Source: Rhizomicrobium palustre (GTDB lineage: Bacteria > Pseudomonadota > Alphaproteobacteria > Micropepsales > Micropepsaceae). Taken from it: a stretch of 64,000 nucleotides of DNA. Numbering within the stretch: the stretch's first letter is position 1; each line of letters opens with the position of its first letter. A model generated the notes under the pieces. It was not told the DNA's origin. It searched no databases and saw nothing but the letters and a program-made list of their open reading frames with translations. The translations under genes were made by a program, and so were the position numbers. The stretch covers positions 2,728,139-2,792,138 of the forward strand of contig NZ_JAASRM010000001.1 of NCBI RefSeq assembly GCF_011761565.1. The letters are read 5' to 3'. Shown in pieces: positions 1-8,128 of this stretch.

Positions 1-1040
1 GCGCGCTGATGGCCCATCGCGGTTTTGATCCAGGAATGATGGAGCGCGCGCAGCCGCCCGACCATACGCATGGTTTCTTTGGCGGCCATCCTCCGCGCGA
101 TGTTATTCGTTTGGCCGCCCAGCTTTCCGACGGGCAATGGCTGGTGGCGCGGTTTCGGGTGATGCGGGCCTTTCCGCTATTGCTGAACCCGCTGTTTCTT
201 TCGCAAGCCGCGCTGTTTGTCGTGCTTCTTGTCGCCACGCTCTTTTCGGCGGCGCGGATTTCGCGTCCCCTTAGGCGGCTGGCCCGCGCTGCCGAGAGTC
301 TGCGCCCGCAGGAAGCCTTCGAGCCTTTGGCGGTGGAGGGCCCGCGCGAGGTCAAGGTCGCGATCACCTCCTTCAACAGCATGGCGCTTCGGGTGCGAGA
401 GCTTTTGACGGAGAAAGATCGTATGCTGACGGCCATTGGCCATGATCTGCGTACGCCGCTCGCATCCTTGCGCATCCGGGCGGAAAATATCGAGCAGGAT
501 AGCGAGCGCGAGAAGATCATCGAAACCGTCGATGAGATGACCTCCATGGTGGAGGAGATTTTAGCCTTTGCCCGGCTTGGCTATTCCACCGAGACGCGCC
601 AGCATGTCGATCTTTCCGCGCTCGCCGATGCGGTGGTGGAAGAGTTCGCCGCCATCGGCAAAACGGTCGCGTTCATCGACTCGCCGCGCGCGCCCGTCAT
701 GATGCAGGCTGGGCTCATGCGCCGCCTTATCCGCAATCTCATCGACAATGCGGTGAAATATGCGGGCAAGGCCGAGGTTTCGGTGGGCGTTAGTGCGGGC
801 GCGATCACGCTTGTGGTGGAGGATGATGGCCCCGGTATTCCGCCTGATCGCTTGAGCGATGTCTTGCAGCCCTTCTCGCGGCTGGAGGATTCGCGCAGCC
901 GCCTCACCGGCGGGTCAGGGCTTGGCCTTTCCATCGCGGACGCCATCGCGCGCAGCCAAGGTGCCAGCCTGATCCTGGAAAATCGCGCCAGCGGCGGCTT
1001 GCGCGCTTGCGTAGTTTGGAAGAAGGGCGCCGGCGGCTAA
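1..1040 (+). CDS. Sensor histidine kinase, 5' partial
   Basis: C-terminal 343 or more residues of a two-component sensor kinase; the frame is open to the left edge, so the true start lies outside. In order I see a short, probably periplasmic stretch, a membrane segment (about residues 63-85 counting from the ATG at base 9), a HAMP-like linker, a dimerisation helix with the phospho-acceptor histidine in GHDLRTPLASLR (His145), an N box NLIDNAVKYA, a G1 box DDGPGIPPD and a G2 box GGSGLGLSIA. This is the EnvZ/PmrB-like HisKA-HATPase layout of an inner-membrane kinase. Its response regulator would be expected just left of the window. The signal sensed cannot be read from the remaining part. The stop codon overlaps that of the convergent next gene by three bases. 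Confidence 0.9.
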   Translation, partial: ALMAHRGFDPGMMERAQPPDHTHGFFGGHPPRDVIRLAAQLSDGQWLVARFRVMRAFPLLLNPLFLSQAALFVVLLVATLFSAARISRPLRRLARAAESLRPQEAFEPLAVEGPREVKVAITSFNSMALRVRELLTEKDRMLTAIGHDLRTPLASLRIRAENIEQDSEREKIIETVDEMTSMVEEILAFARLGYSTETRQHVDLSALADAVVEEFAAIGKTVAFIDSPRAPVMMQAGLMRRLIRNLIDNAVKYAGKAEVSVGVSAGAITLVVEDDGPGIPPDRLSDVLQPFSRLEDSRSRLTGGSGLGLSIADAIARSQGASLILENRASGGLRACVVWKKGAGG

Positions 1041-2557
1041 TCGGCGGTCAGCGCCTTCACAGCGTCCTGGAATTTTTCCGCATCGGCGATGACACGCGGT
1101 ACCTTGTTTTGGCCGCCGAATTTGCCGCGCGCTTTCATCCAATCGGCAAAGCCGCCTTGGCGCACAAACACCACCTCGGGCGCGTCCATGCCAAAACCGC
1201 CCGCGCGATGCTCGCCGTAATCGACATTGCGCCTTGTCAGGTCGGCATCCAACGCGTTGGCAAAATTCTGCGCAGTATCTGGCTGCGGCGGGCTCACGGC
1301 CTCGATCAGCCAGAGATGATGTCCCGGCCCGCGCGGCGCGAAGACCGGCCCGACCATGAAATCGCTGATCAACAGGCCGCATGCGCGCGCAGCTTCCGCC
1401 ACCGCCGCATCGATTTCCTCGCCAATCAGATGCTCGCCGAAAGCCGAGAGGCCATAAGTGGTGCGCCCGGTCACCAAAAGCCGGGGCGGATGGGTCTCGA
1501 TCAGCCGCACGGTATCGCCCAGGATATAGGACCACAGCCCCGCATTGGTGGTCAGCACCAGGGCGTAATTCACGCCCGTCTCGGCGTTGCCCAGCCAATG
1601 GCGGGTCGGCTCGGGCGCGTCCAATTCCTCCACCGGCACGAATTCGAAGAAAATGCCGTTATCGGTAAGCATGCGCAGACCCTCGCCAGGGCCCTTGTCC
1701 TGCAGCGCGATGAAGCCTTCGCTCGCTGGATAGACCTCACGGGTTTCGGCCCGGCTGCCCTCCAAAAGCTCGGCGAAGCGGTCGCGATAAGGGGCGAAAG
1801 ACACCCCGCCATGCACCAGCATTTCGAGATTTGGCCAATATTCCGCCAGCCTCTGAGAACGCTCTGGTGCCTGGCGTTTCATTTCATCTAGGAATAGCAG
1901 CGCCCAGCTCGGCGTGCCGGAAAAGGAGCGGATGTCTTCACCGAGAGCCGCTTTGGCCAGCACGCGGCTTTTCTCTTCCCAATCGGCGATTTTGGCGTCT
2001 GCCCCGTTCGGAAAATAAAAGCCTTTGGCCCAAAGCGGCACTTGGGCGGCGGCAATGCCGGAAAGATCGCCCTCCAGAACATCTGGCCCCACCGCGGTCA
2101 GCTCCGCGCTGCCGCCGAGAAAGAAATTCTTCCCCCCCAGGATGCGGCTGTCGGGCCGGTTGGCAATGTGATGCACCAGAAGATCGATCGCGGCCCGCCG
2201 GTTGGAGCGGACCATCGCCGATGTCACAGGAATATGCTTTGTCACCCCGCTCGATGTGCCTGAAGAATTGGCGAAGAAGGGGATGAGGCCGGGCCAGCTC
2301 ACATTGTCGAGCACCGGATAGCGCGTACCCCAATATTCGGTCCAGAAGTGATCGTAGCGCCGCAGGGGCACGGCACGCTGATAGTCCTCGACTGTTCGCA
2401 GACGGACGAAATCATGCGCCGCGCCAAAGGCGGTGCGTTCGGCGCGCCGAAGAAGTATGTTGAGTTGCCGGCGCTGCGACAGCACCGGGTCTTCGTGGGC
2501 GAGTTCTGCGCGGCGGAGGCGGCCATATCGGCGCAAGGCGAAGCTGAGGTCGAGCAT
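1037..2557 (-). CDS. GH3 auxin-responsive promoter family protein (acyl-adenylate-forming)
   Basis: About 506 residues with the three signatures of the GH3 family known from plant acyl-acid amido synthetases: SSGTSSGVTKHIP near residues 98-110 (ATP/phosphate loop), YPASEGFIALQ (second nucleotide motif) and TTNAGLWSYILGDTVRL (third motif). Family knowledge: these enzymes adenylate a carboxylic acid and often transfer it to an amino acid. Bacterial members are common but mostly of unknown substrate. Three in-frame starts are possible: a TTG at 2578, ATG at 2566 and ATG at 2557. I prefer 2557 because AGGA lies eight bases upstream of it. The gene is convergent with the kinase gene and stands alone. 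Function beyond acyl adenylation is not inferred. Confidence 0.8.
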   Translation of the reverse strand: MLDLSFALRRYGRLRRAELAHEDPVLSQRRQLNILLRRAERTAFGAAHDFVRLRTVEDYQRAVPLRRYDHFWTEYWGTRYPVLDNVSWPGLIPFFANSSGTSSGVTKHIPVTSAMVRSNRRAAIDLLVHHIANRPDSRILGGKNFFLGGSAELTAVGPDVLEGDLSGIAAAQVPLWAKGFYFPNGADAKIADWEEKSRVLAKAALGEDIRSFSGTPSWALLFLDEMKRQAPERSQRLAEYWPNLEMLVHGGVSFAPYRDRFAELLEGSRAETREVYPASEGFIALQDKGPGEGLRMLTDNGIFFEFVPVEELDAPEPTRHWLGNAETGVNYALVLTTNAGLWSYILGDTVRLIETHPPRLLVTGRTTYGLSAFGEHLIGEEIDAAVAEAARACGLLISDFMVGPVFAPRGPGHHLWLIEAVSPPQPDTAQNFANALDADLTRRNVDYGEHRAGGFGMDAPEVVFVRQGGFADWMKARGKFGGQNKVPRVIADAEKFQDAVKALTAD

Positions 2558-2734
2558 CTCAATCATCCTAACGCGCAAGCTCTGCAGACGTGAATCAAAT
2601 ACACCTGAGGTTTGAACTGAATTGCAGGTTCGCTGTTAAGGCCTGGTTGCGTGATAAGTGTATTGAGGCTCGCGATAAGGTTGTGATTGTTTATACCAGT
2701 CGCTGGAATCATTTTAAGTTGGGAAGGGGCGGGG

Positions 2735-2938
2735 ATGATTTACGAGGTCGTGTTCAAGGATCACGGCGGCAAAATCTATTCAAAGAGCACGCTGGAGGCC
2801 GCGGATGACGAAGCCGCCATTGCGCTTGCGCGCCGCATTCACAGAAGCGGCGTTGGCCACGGCTATGACATAGTTAAGGACGGTACCGTCATTCACAGCG
2901 AAACCTTCGGTTCAAAGCCCACGAAGCCGAAGGAGTGA
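2735..2938 (+). CDS. Small hypothetical protein (67 aa)
   Basis: A 67-residue protein beginning MIYEVVFKDHGGKIYSKS. The ATG at 2735 follows a purine-rich ribosome site (GGGAAGGGGCGGGG), which argues for this start over the upstream in-frame one. It is a short, charged alpha/beta-looking protein without signal peptide or membrane segment. Its outline (an N-terminal beta strand, then a helix rich in Glu/Asp/Ala, then a strand) resembles small DUF6894-like proteins of alphaproteobacteria, but I am not sure of that match. No functional context: it lies between the GH3-like gene (transcribed away from it) and a palindromic intergenic element. Confidence 0.55.
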   Translation: MIYEVVFKDHGGKIYSKSTLEAADDEAAIALARRIHRSGVGHGYDIVKDGTVIHSETFGSKPTKPKE

Positions 2939-3050
2939 TTATCCTAAATCGTCATGGCCGGGCTCGACCCGTCTATCCAGATGGCCGCTGCGCCGTGCTT
3001 CCGCCTTCGCTGAAGTTTCGGCGGGACAAGTCGAGGTTCGCCGCCTAATC

Positions 3051-3097
3051 CTGAGGTGCGAGCATCGCGAGCCTCGAAGGGGCGGCTCGCGCCTCAG
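3051..3097. repeat. Imperfect palindromic intergenic element
   Basis: Two 13-base arms, CTGAGGTGCGAGC at 3051-3063 and GCTCGCGCCTCAG at 3085-3097, pair with one mismatch around a loop that itself holds GAGCCTCGAAG. This matches the look of the 'CCTGAGG...CTCGAAGG' dispersed intergenic repeats common in alphaproteobacteria. The flanking stretch from about 2950 also reads like degraded repeat sequence. The gap 2939-3271 holds no convincing gene. A role as mRNA stabiliser or terminator is possible but not shown. Confidence 0.55.
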
Positions 3098-3271
3098 CAT
3101 GAAGAGATTTTTCCAATAAATGCCCGGCTTCTGTGTCGTGGACGATGTGGCGTGGCGATTGGTGCCGCGCCTCGAAGGGCGATCCAGTTAGCTCGAAATC
3201 TCAGAGCTACCCCCCTGTACATTCTCTATAAAACAGATAGACTAAACAGGAAATAAGCACGGGAAATCCCC

Positions 3272-4297
3272 ATGCCTGCTTTTGGTCCCTCGCGGTTTTT
3301 GCCGGCCATTGATCAATCCCGCACCAGCCTCGATGTCAGTGCGGTGGCCGTCATTGCGCGGCTCTCGGCGCAGGCCTTGTCGCCCACCGATGACCCCGAT
3401 GAAATCCGCCGCCGTTACAGCGCCTTGCGCGCGCCGCTCACGGGCGAGGCCGAAGAGGTGGGGCGCATCCAGCGCATTGCTTCGCCCGATGGTCCGCCGC
3501 TGATCGTGGTGCATCCCAAAAACGCCGCGCCCGGGCTGTTGCCGGGGCTGGTCTATTTTCATGGCGGGGGCTGGGTGCTGGGCGGGTTTGACACCTATGG
3601 CCCGTTCATCCGCGCGCTCGCCAATGCGACGGGACGCGTGATCGTGTTTGTCGATTACCGCTTGGCGCCCGAACACCCATTCCCTGCGGCGCTGGAAGAT
3701 GCATTTGCCGCCATCGATTTCGTGTCCGAACACGCTGCCTGGCTTGGTATCGATGCGGGGCGCATCGCGATTGGCGGCGATAGCGCGGGCGGCAATCTCG
3801 CGGCGGTGGCTGCTATCGCGGCGCGGGACGGGCTGATCGACAGCGTGCCCGAGGCGCAGCTTTTGATCTATCCCTGCCTCGATTTCACCGCCAGCCAGCC
3901 CTCGCATGAGGAATTGGCGGAAGGTTATCTTCTCACCCGCGAGCTTTATGGCTGGTATCGCGCGCAATACCAGGGCAGCCACCCCGATCCGACGGACTGG
4001 CGTCTCTCGCCTTTGTTTGCTGGCGATTTCAGCGGCCTTGCGCCTGCGATCCTTATCTATGCCGGATTCGATCCTTTGCGTGATGAGGCGCTGCTTTACG
4101 CCTCCCGCCTGATCGATGCGGGCGTAACGGTAGAGCCGATTTTCTATCCCGGCATGATCCATGGCTTCATCACCATGGCCGGCGCCGTCCCCGCCGCGTT
4201 GGATGCCGTCACCCGCATCGCCGCCGCCCTCAAAAAAGCCGACCGCGTAACTCCGCGCTTTGCGGAAACGAGAGCGGGGCAAGTCGCGAGCGCCTAA
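3272..4297 (+). CDS. Alpha/beta hydrolase, HSL (hormone-sensitive lipase) family esterase
   Basis: A 341-residue cytoplasmic esterase of the alpha/beta hydrolase fold-3 type. The oxyanion-hole motif HGGG starts at His97, the nucleophile elbow GDSAGG places Ser171, and the likely acid and base are Asp267 (in FDPLRDE) and His297 (in MIHGF), the standard order and spacing for the HSL family. No signal peptide, so it acts in the cytosol, probably on short-chain acyl or acetyl esters. It stands alone, and its last four bases overlap the end of the convergent oxyR gene. The substrate cannot be told from sequence. Confidence 0.85.
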   Translation: MPAFGPSRFLPAIDQSRTSLDVSAVAVIARLSAQALSPTDDPDEIRRRYSALRAPLTGEAEEVGRIQRIASPDGPPLIVVHPKNAAPGLLPGLVYFHGGGWVLGGFDTYGPFIRALANATGRVIVFVDYRLAPEHPFPAALEDAFAAIDFVSEHAAWLGIDAGRIAIGGDSAGGNLAAVAAIAARDGLIDSVPEAQLLIYPCLDFTASQPSHEELAEGYLLTRELYGWYRAQYQGSHPDPTDWRLSPLFAGDFSGLAPAILIYAGFDPLRDEALLYASRLIDAGVTVEPIFYPGMIHGFITMAGAVPAALDAVTRIAAALKKADRVTPRFAETRAGQVASA

Positions 4298-5184
4298 ACC
4301 CCTCGCACCCCTTCCGGCAGATGGGCTTTGATCGTCTTGGCCAGAAGCTGCATGTCGTCTTGTCTGGGAAAGCTTTTCCTCCAGACAAGGCCGATGCGGC
4401 GATAGGGCGGGCCTTTCAGCGGGCGAATGCAGAGCCCGTCTTTACTCAAGGCCAGAGCTGGCAGCAGCGTGGCGCCCAGCCCGGCGGCCACCATCTGGCG
4501 GATGGTCTCCAGACTCGTGGCGCGGAAATCGGCCGCATCGCTGCGGGCGCCAATTTGTCCGCATACGGCCAATGTCTGTTCACGCAGGCAATGCCCATCC
4601 GCCAGAAGCAGCAGTTTTTCGTCCGCAAGCTCGGCGGGATCGATGGTCTTGGTCTTGGCCAGACCATGGCTCTTGGCGCAGGCAAAATAGAAGGGCTCGT
4701 CGAACAGCGCCTCACACGCCAGATCGTCATCGGCCAAGGGCAGCGCCAGCAGCGCGCCATCCAACCGATGCGCCTTCAGCGCGGCCAAAAGATTGCCGGT
4801 CAAGTCCTCCTGCAGCACCAGCCGGGCTTTCGGAAAGCGCTCGGCGATCAGCGGCAGCAGGGTCGGCAGCAAATAGGGCCCCAAGGTGGGGATGACGCCG
4901 AGCTGCAACGGCCCGCTCATCACGCCCCCTTCGCGCCGGGCCAGTTCCAGCAGCGCGTCGGCGGCGGCCACCACCTCGCGGGCCTTGGCCAGGATCGGCG
5001 CGCCTTGGCTGGTCACCGTCAGGCTGCGGCTGGTCCGCTCAAACAGGATAACCCCCAGATATGCCTCAAGTTTTTTCAGCTGAGCCGAGAGGGTGGGCTG
5101 GGTGATGTGGCAGGAATCGGCCGCCCGGCCGAAATGGCCGCAATCGGCCAAAGCCACGAGATAGCGAAGGTCTTGCAGGTTCAT
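4294..5184 (-). CDS. oxyR: Hydrogen-peroxide-sensing LysR-type regulator OxyR
   Basis: A 296-residue LysR-type regulator: N-terminal winged helix-turn-helix (about residues 1-60, with AADSCHITQPTLSAQLKKLE) and a substrate-binding-like sensor domain. The redox loop reads DGHCLREQTLAVC, with cysteines at 199 and 208, the same numbers as the disulfide pair of E. coli OxyR. This separates it from ordinary LysR proteins. It is divergent from an Nramp manganese importer, a known OxyR target in other bacteria, and an OxyR-like dyad begins nine bases upstream of its start codon, which suggests autoregulation plus control of mntH. Length is normal for the family. Confidence 0.93.
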   Translation of the reverse strand: MNLQDLRYLVALADCGHFGRAADSCHITQPTLSAQLKKLEAYLGVILFERTSRSLTVTSQGAPILAKAREVVAAADALLELARREGGVMSGPLQLGVIPTLGPYLLPTLLPLIAERFPKARLVLQEDLTGNLLAALKAHRLDGALLALPLADDDLACEALFDEPFYFACAKSHGLAKTKTIDPAELADEKLLLLADGHCLREQTLAVCGQIGARSDAADFRATSLETIRQMVAAGLGATLLPALALSKDGLCIRPLKGPPYRRIGLVWRKSFPRQDDMQLLAKTIKAHLPEGVRGV

Positions 5185-5192
5185 GGGGAACG

Positions 5193-5226
5193 ATAGTTAC
5201 CGTCTATCGTGGCGATTGCAACTATC
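5193..5226. promoter_or_regulatory. Candidate OxyR operator between oxyR and mntH
   Basis: GATAGTTACCGTCTATC at 5192-5208 gives ATAG-N7-CTAT, the half-operator spacing of the OxyR consensus, and a further CTATC lies at 5222-5226. The second dyad is incomplete, so this is a partial match. It sits in the 110-base gap between the divergent oxyR and mntH starts, where it could serve both. Confidence 0.6.
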
Positions 5227-5294
5227 GACTGGACGGCCAGAAAAAAACGCCTACATTTGCACTTGCGAGCAATTCGCACGTTTAAGAGTCCGCC

Positions 5295-6584
5295 ATGACC
5301 GTCATCGACCAGACCATTGGACTGACAGAGCGCACCATCCTCGGGATGCGCGACGTGCTGACGGCGCCCAAAGGCAGCCGCCGGGGCTGGCGCACGGCCA
5401 TGCTCTTCGCGGGTCCCGCGGTCATCTCCTCCATCGCTTATATGGACCCGGGCAACGTCGCCACCAACATCCAGGCGGGGGCCAAATTTGGCTATGCGCT
5501 GCTCTGGGTGGTGCTCGCGGCCAATCTGGTGGCAATGCTGTTCCAGTCGCTCTCGGCCAAGCTCGGCATTGTCACCGGCAAGAACCTCGCCGAGCTGTCG
5601 CGCGAAGAATTCCCCAAGCCCGTCGTCCTTGGCATGTGGGGCATTTCCGAAATCGCCGCCATGGCGACAGACCTAGCCGAGTTCTTGGGCGGTGCGCTCG
5701 GCATCTCGCTGCTCTTTCATGTCCCCTTGATGGTGGGCATGGTGGCGACAGGCGTCATCACTTATGCGCTGCTCTCTATTCAGAATGGCGGTTTCCGCCC
5801 GATGGAAATCGCTATCGCGGTGCTGATCGCGGTGATCGGCGTCTCTTATCTCGTCGAGCTCGCCATGGCGCCGGTCGATTGGAGCGCGGCGGCGAAAGCT
5901 TCTGTCACGCCCACGCTGCCGAATGGCGAAGCCTTGACCATCGCGGTAGGCATCATCGGCGCCACCATCATGCCGCATGCCGTGTATCTGCATTCGGGGC
6001 TGACCCAATCGCGCGCGCCCGCCCGCACGGAACCCGAGCGCGCCATGCTGCTGCGCTTTTCCAACCGCGAGGTGATCGTGGCGTTGGCGATTGCCGGGTT
6101 GATCAACATGGCGGCGGTGGTCTTGGCCTCGGCGGCGTTTCACAGCGGCCATCCCGAAGTCGCCGAAATCCAGACCGCCTATCACATGCTGACCCCGCTG
6201 TTGGGCGCGGGTGCGGGCTTCATCTTCCTGATCTCGCTGATCGCCTCAGGTATTTCGTCTTCCACCGTTGGCACCTTGGCGGGGCAGATGATCATGCAGG
6301 GTTTCACCTCCTACCAGATTCCGATCTGGGCCCGCCGCCTCATCACCATGGCGCCCGCTTTCGTAGTGGTGGCGCTGGGCGTCAACCCGACTTCCGCGCT
6401 GGTGATCAGCCAAGTGGTGCTGTCCTTCGCGCTGCCGGTGCCGATGCTGGCCTTGATCTGGTTTACCCGCCGCAAGGACATCATGGGCGCCTTCGCCAAT
6501 TCGCGTCTCACGGATGCTGCGGCGATTGGCGGTGCGGCGGTGGTGCTCAGCCTGAACGCGGTTCTGCTCTGGCAGATGATCTGA
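5295..6584 (+). CDS. mntH: Nramp-family Mn2+/divalent metal:H+ symporter
   Basis: A 429-residue inner-membrane protein with about 11 hydrophobic segments. The Nramp hallmark DPGN is at residues 51-54 (first helix) and the MPH motif of helix 6 is at 226-228; together they form the metal site. The sequence is that of a bacterial MntH importing Mn2+ (and possibly Fe2+) with protons. It lies divergent from oxyR with an OxyR-like operator between, which fits manganese uptake as a peroxide defence. A weak ribosome site (AAGAG) precedes the ATG. The next gene follows after 75 bases and need not be cotranscribed. Confidence 0.93.
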   Translation: MTVIDQTIGLTERTILGMRDVLTAPKGSRRGWRTAMLFAGPAVISSIAYMDPGNVATNIQAGAKFGYALLWVVLAANLVAMLFQSLSAKLGIVTGKNLAELSREEFPKPVVLGMWGISEIAAMATDLAEFLGGALGISLLFHVPLMVGMVATGVITYALLSIQNGGFRPMEIAIAVLIAVIGVSYLVELAMAPVDWSAAAKASVTPTLPNGEALTIAVGIIGATIMPHAVYLHSGLTQSRAPARTEPERAMLLRFSNREVIVALAIAGLINMAAVVLASAAFHSGHPEVAEIQTAYHMLTPLLGAGAGFIFLISLIASGISSSTVGTLAGQMIMQGFTSYQIPIWARRLITMAPAFVVVALGVNPTSALVISQVVLSFALPVPMLALIWFTRRKDIMGAFANSRLTDAAAIGGAAVVLSLNAVLLWQMI

Positions 6585-6659
6585 TTTGCGTCGCTGCGGG
6601 GTGGTATTGGCGCGTGCGCTCGTGGTAATCGAGCGCCCGTAGCATTTGACGGGCGCGTC

Positions 6660-7976
6660 ATGACTTATCCTAAGCCCCAGAGCAAAGCGATGCTGGACGA
6701 ACTCGGCCAGTACGTCATCACTGAAGCTTATCCCTTTGTGGTCGATCTTGAGCATAGCCGCGGCATGCTCATGGCGACGGTGGAAGGCGATCGCATCACC
6801 GATTGGGGTGGCATCTTCGGCTCCAAGCTTCTGGGCTATAATCATCCGCGTCTCTTCGCGCCCGAATATGCGCGCGAGATTCTCATCGCCGCCAATACCA
6901 AGATCGCCAATCCCGATCTTTTGACGCCGCAATGCCTGGCCTATTACCGCTTGCTGCATCGCTTGGCGCCGAAATCCATGCGCGAGGGCGGGGTAGAGGT
7001 CTATTCCGTCAATTCGGGCGCTGAAGCGGTCGAGAATATGATGAAGTACTTCATCAATCTCTTCCATCATCGCCGCGTCGCCGCGGGCAAGCCGCCGATC
7101 ACGCCGCGCTTTGTCTATTTCGATCAGGCTTTCCACGGCCGCACCGTCTATGCCTTGAACGTCACCAAGCTGAAGAACGATCCTTTGGCGACGCGCGATT
7201 TCCAAGGCATCATCGCGGGCAATCTGCAAGTCGAATTTCCCAGCGTCGATAACCGTCAGGTCGATAGCTTCAATGCCGACAAGGCCAAGACCGCGCTCGC
7301 CACGCTGGAAGAGCATTTCAAATCGCATGGCGAAGAAATCGCGGGCGTAATCTTAGAGCCTTTGCAAGGCGCAGGCGGCCATCGCTTGGCGCATCCGTCC
7401 TTCTATCTCGGGCTTTCCGAGCTCTGCCATCGCTACGATATTCCTTGGGGCCTCGACGAAGTGCAGACTTCGGGCGGGCAGACCGGCGCGGTCTTCGCCA
7501 TCGATCTCTACGATGTGCCGTACCCGCCGCAAGCCGTCGCCACCGCCAAAAAATTCGGCAATGGCGTCGTCTATATGAAAACCTCGATGGTGGATGTCGG
7601 CGTGCTCGATTCCACCTGGGGCGGCGCGCTGGTGGACATGGTGCGCTTTGTCCATGAATGGCAGATCGTGGAGGATGAAGACCTCATCGCCCAGGTGCCC
7701 GCCAAAACCGAACAGCTCGTGAGCGGGCTGAAGGCGCTGGAAGCGAAGTACACGGATAAAATCGGCAATGTTCGCGGCCTGGGCCTCTATCAAGGCTTCA
7801 CCGTCTGGGGCCGGGGCAACAAGGCCCGTCTGGTCGAAATGGCCTTGCAGGAGGAGAATTACCTCCTCCTCGGCGCGGGCGTCTATTCCATCCGCTTCCG
7901 CCCGCCGCTGGATGTCACCCACGAAGACATCGCCAAGCTGCTCGATACGCTCGATCGGCTGCTGGGGCGGCTTTAA
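6660..7976 (+). CDS. Class III PLP aminotransferase, L-lysine 6-transaminase-like
   Basis: A 438-residue class III aminotransferase. The N-terminal pattern (VVDLEHSRG, then a short WGGIFGSKLLGYNHPRL block) and the segment EVYSVNSGAEAVENMMK resemble lysine epsilon-aminotransferase (Lat) rather than ornithine or GABA transaminases. The PLP lysine is Lys297 or Lys298 in ATAKKFGNG; GLDEVQTSGG supplies the cofactor aspartate. The predicted reaction is L-lysine + 2-oxoglutarate to 2-aminoadipate semialdehyde + glutamate, in the cytosol. No pathway partner (for example a semialdehyde dehydrogenase) is adjacent, so the specific substrate is inferred from family resemblance only. The ribosome site is poor. 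Confidence 0.75.
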   Translation: MTYPKPQSKAMLDELGQYVITEAYPFVVDLEHSRGMLMATVEGDRITDWGGIFGSKLLGYNHPRLFAPEYAREILIAANTKIANPDLLTPQCLAYYRLLHRLAPKSMREGGVEVYSVNSGAEAVENMMKYFINLFHHRRVAAGKPPITPRFVYFDQAFHGRTVYALNVTKLKNDPLATRDFQGIIAGNLQVEFPSVDNRQVDSFNADKAKTALATLEEHFKSHGEEIAGVILEPLQGAGGHRLAHPSFYLGLSELCHRYDIPWGLDEVQTSGGQTGAVFAIDLYDVPYPPQAVATAKKFGNGVVYMKTSMVDVGVLDSTWGGALVDMVRFVHEWQIVEDEDLIAQVPAKTEQLVSGLKALEAKYTDKIGNVRGLGLYQGFTVWGRGNKARLVEMALQEENYLLLGAGVYSIRFRPPLDVTHEDIAKLLDTLDRLLGRL

Positions 7977-7984
7977 GAAAAAGC

Positions 7985-8127
7985 TGTCATCCCGGACGCG
8001 CCCATAGCGATGTCATCATCTAGCACTTGGGCGCGATCCGGGACCCACTCCGAAATCTGCGCTGGCGTGAAAGTGGATCCCGGCTCTTCGCATAGGCGCG
8101 CCGCGCCATGCTTCGGCCGGGATGACA
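7985..8127. repeat. Long nested-palindrome intergenic element
   Basis: Outer arms TGTCATCCCGG (7985-7995) and CCGGGATGACA (8117-8127) are perfect inverse complements 121 bases apart. A second, inner pair, GATCCGGGACCCACT and AGTGGATCCCGGCTC, matches at 13 of 15 positions. The element fills the gap between two convergent genes and could fold into a large cruciform. It resembles the dispersed 'TCATCCCGG...CCGGGATGA' intergenic repeats of alphaproteobacteria. Confidence 0.65.
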
Positions 8128-8128
8128 A

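Noticed and set aside
5183..6628. A 481-residue open frame in another frame over mntH
   Set aside because: It overlaps the well-supported mntH completely. Its sequence is rich in Arg, His and Gly without any family likeness, as expected for a shifted frame in GC-rich DNA.
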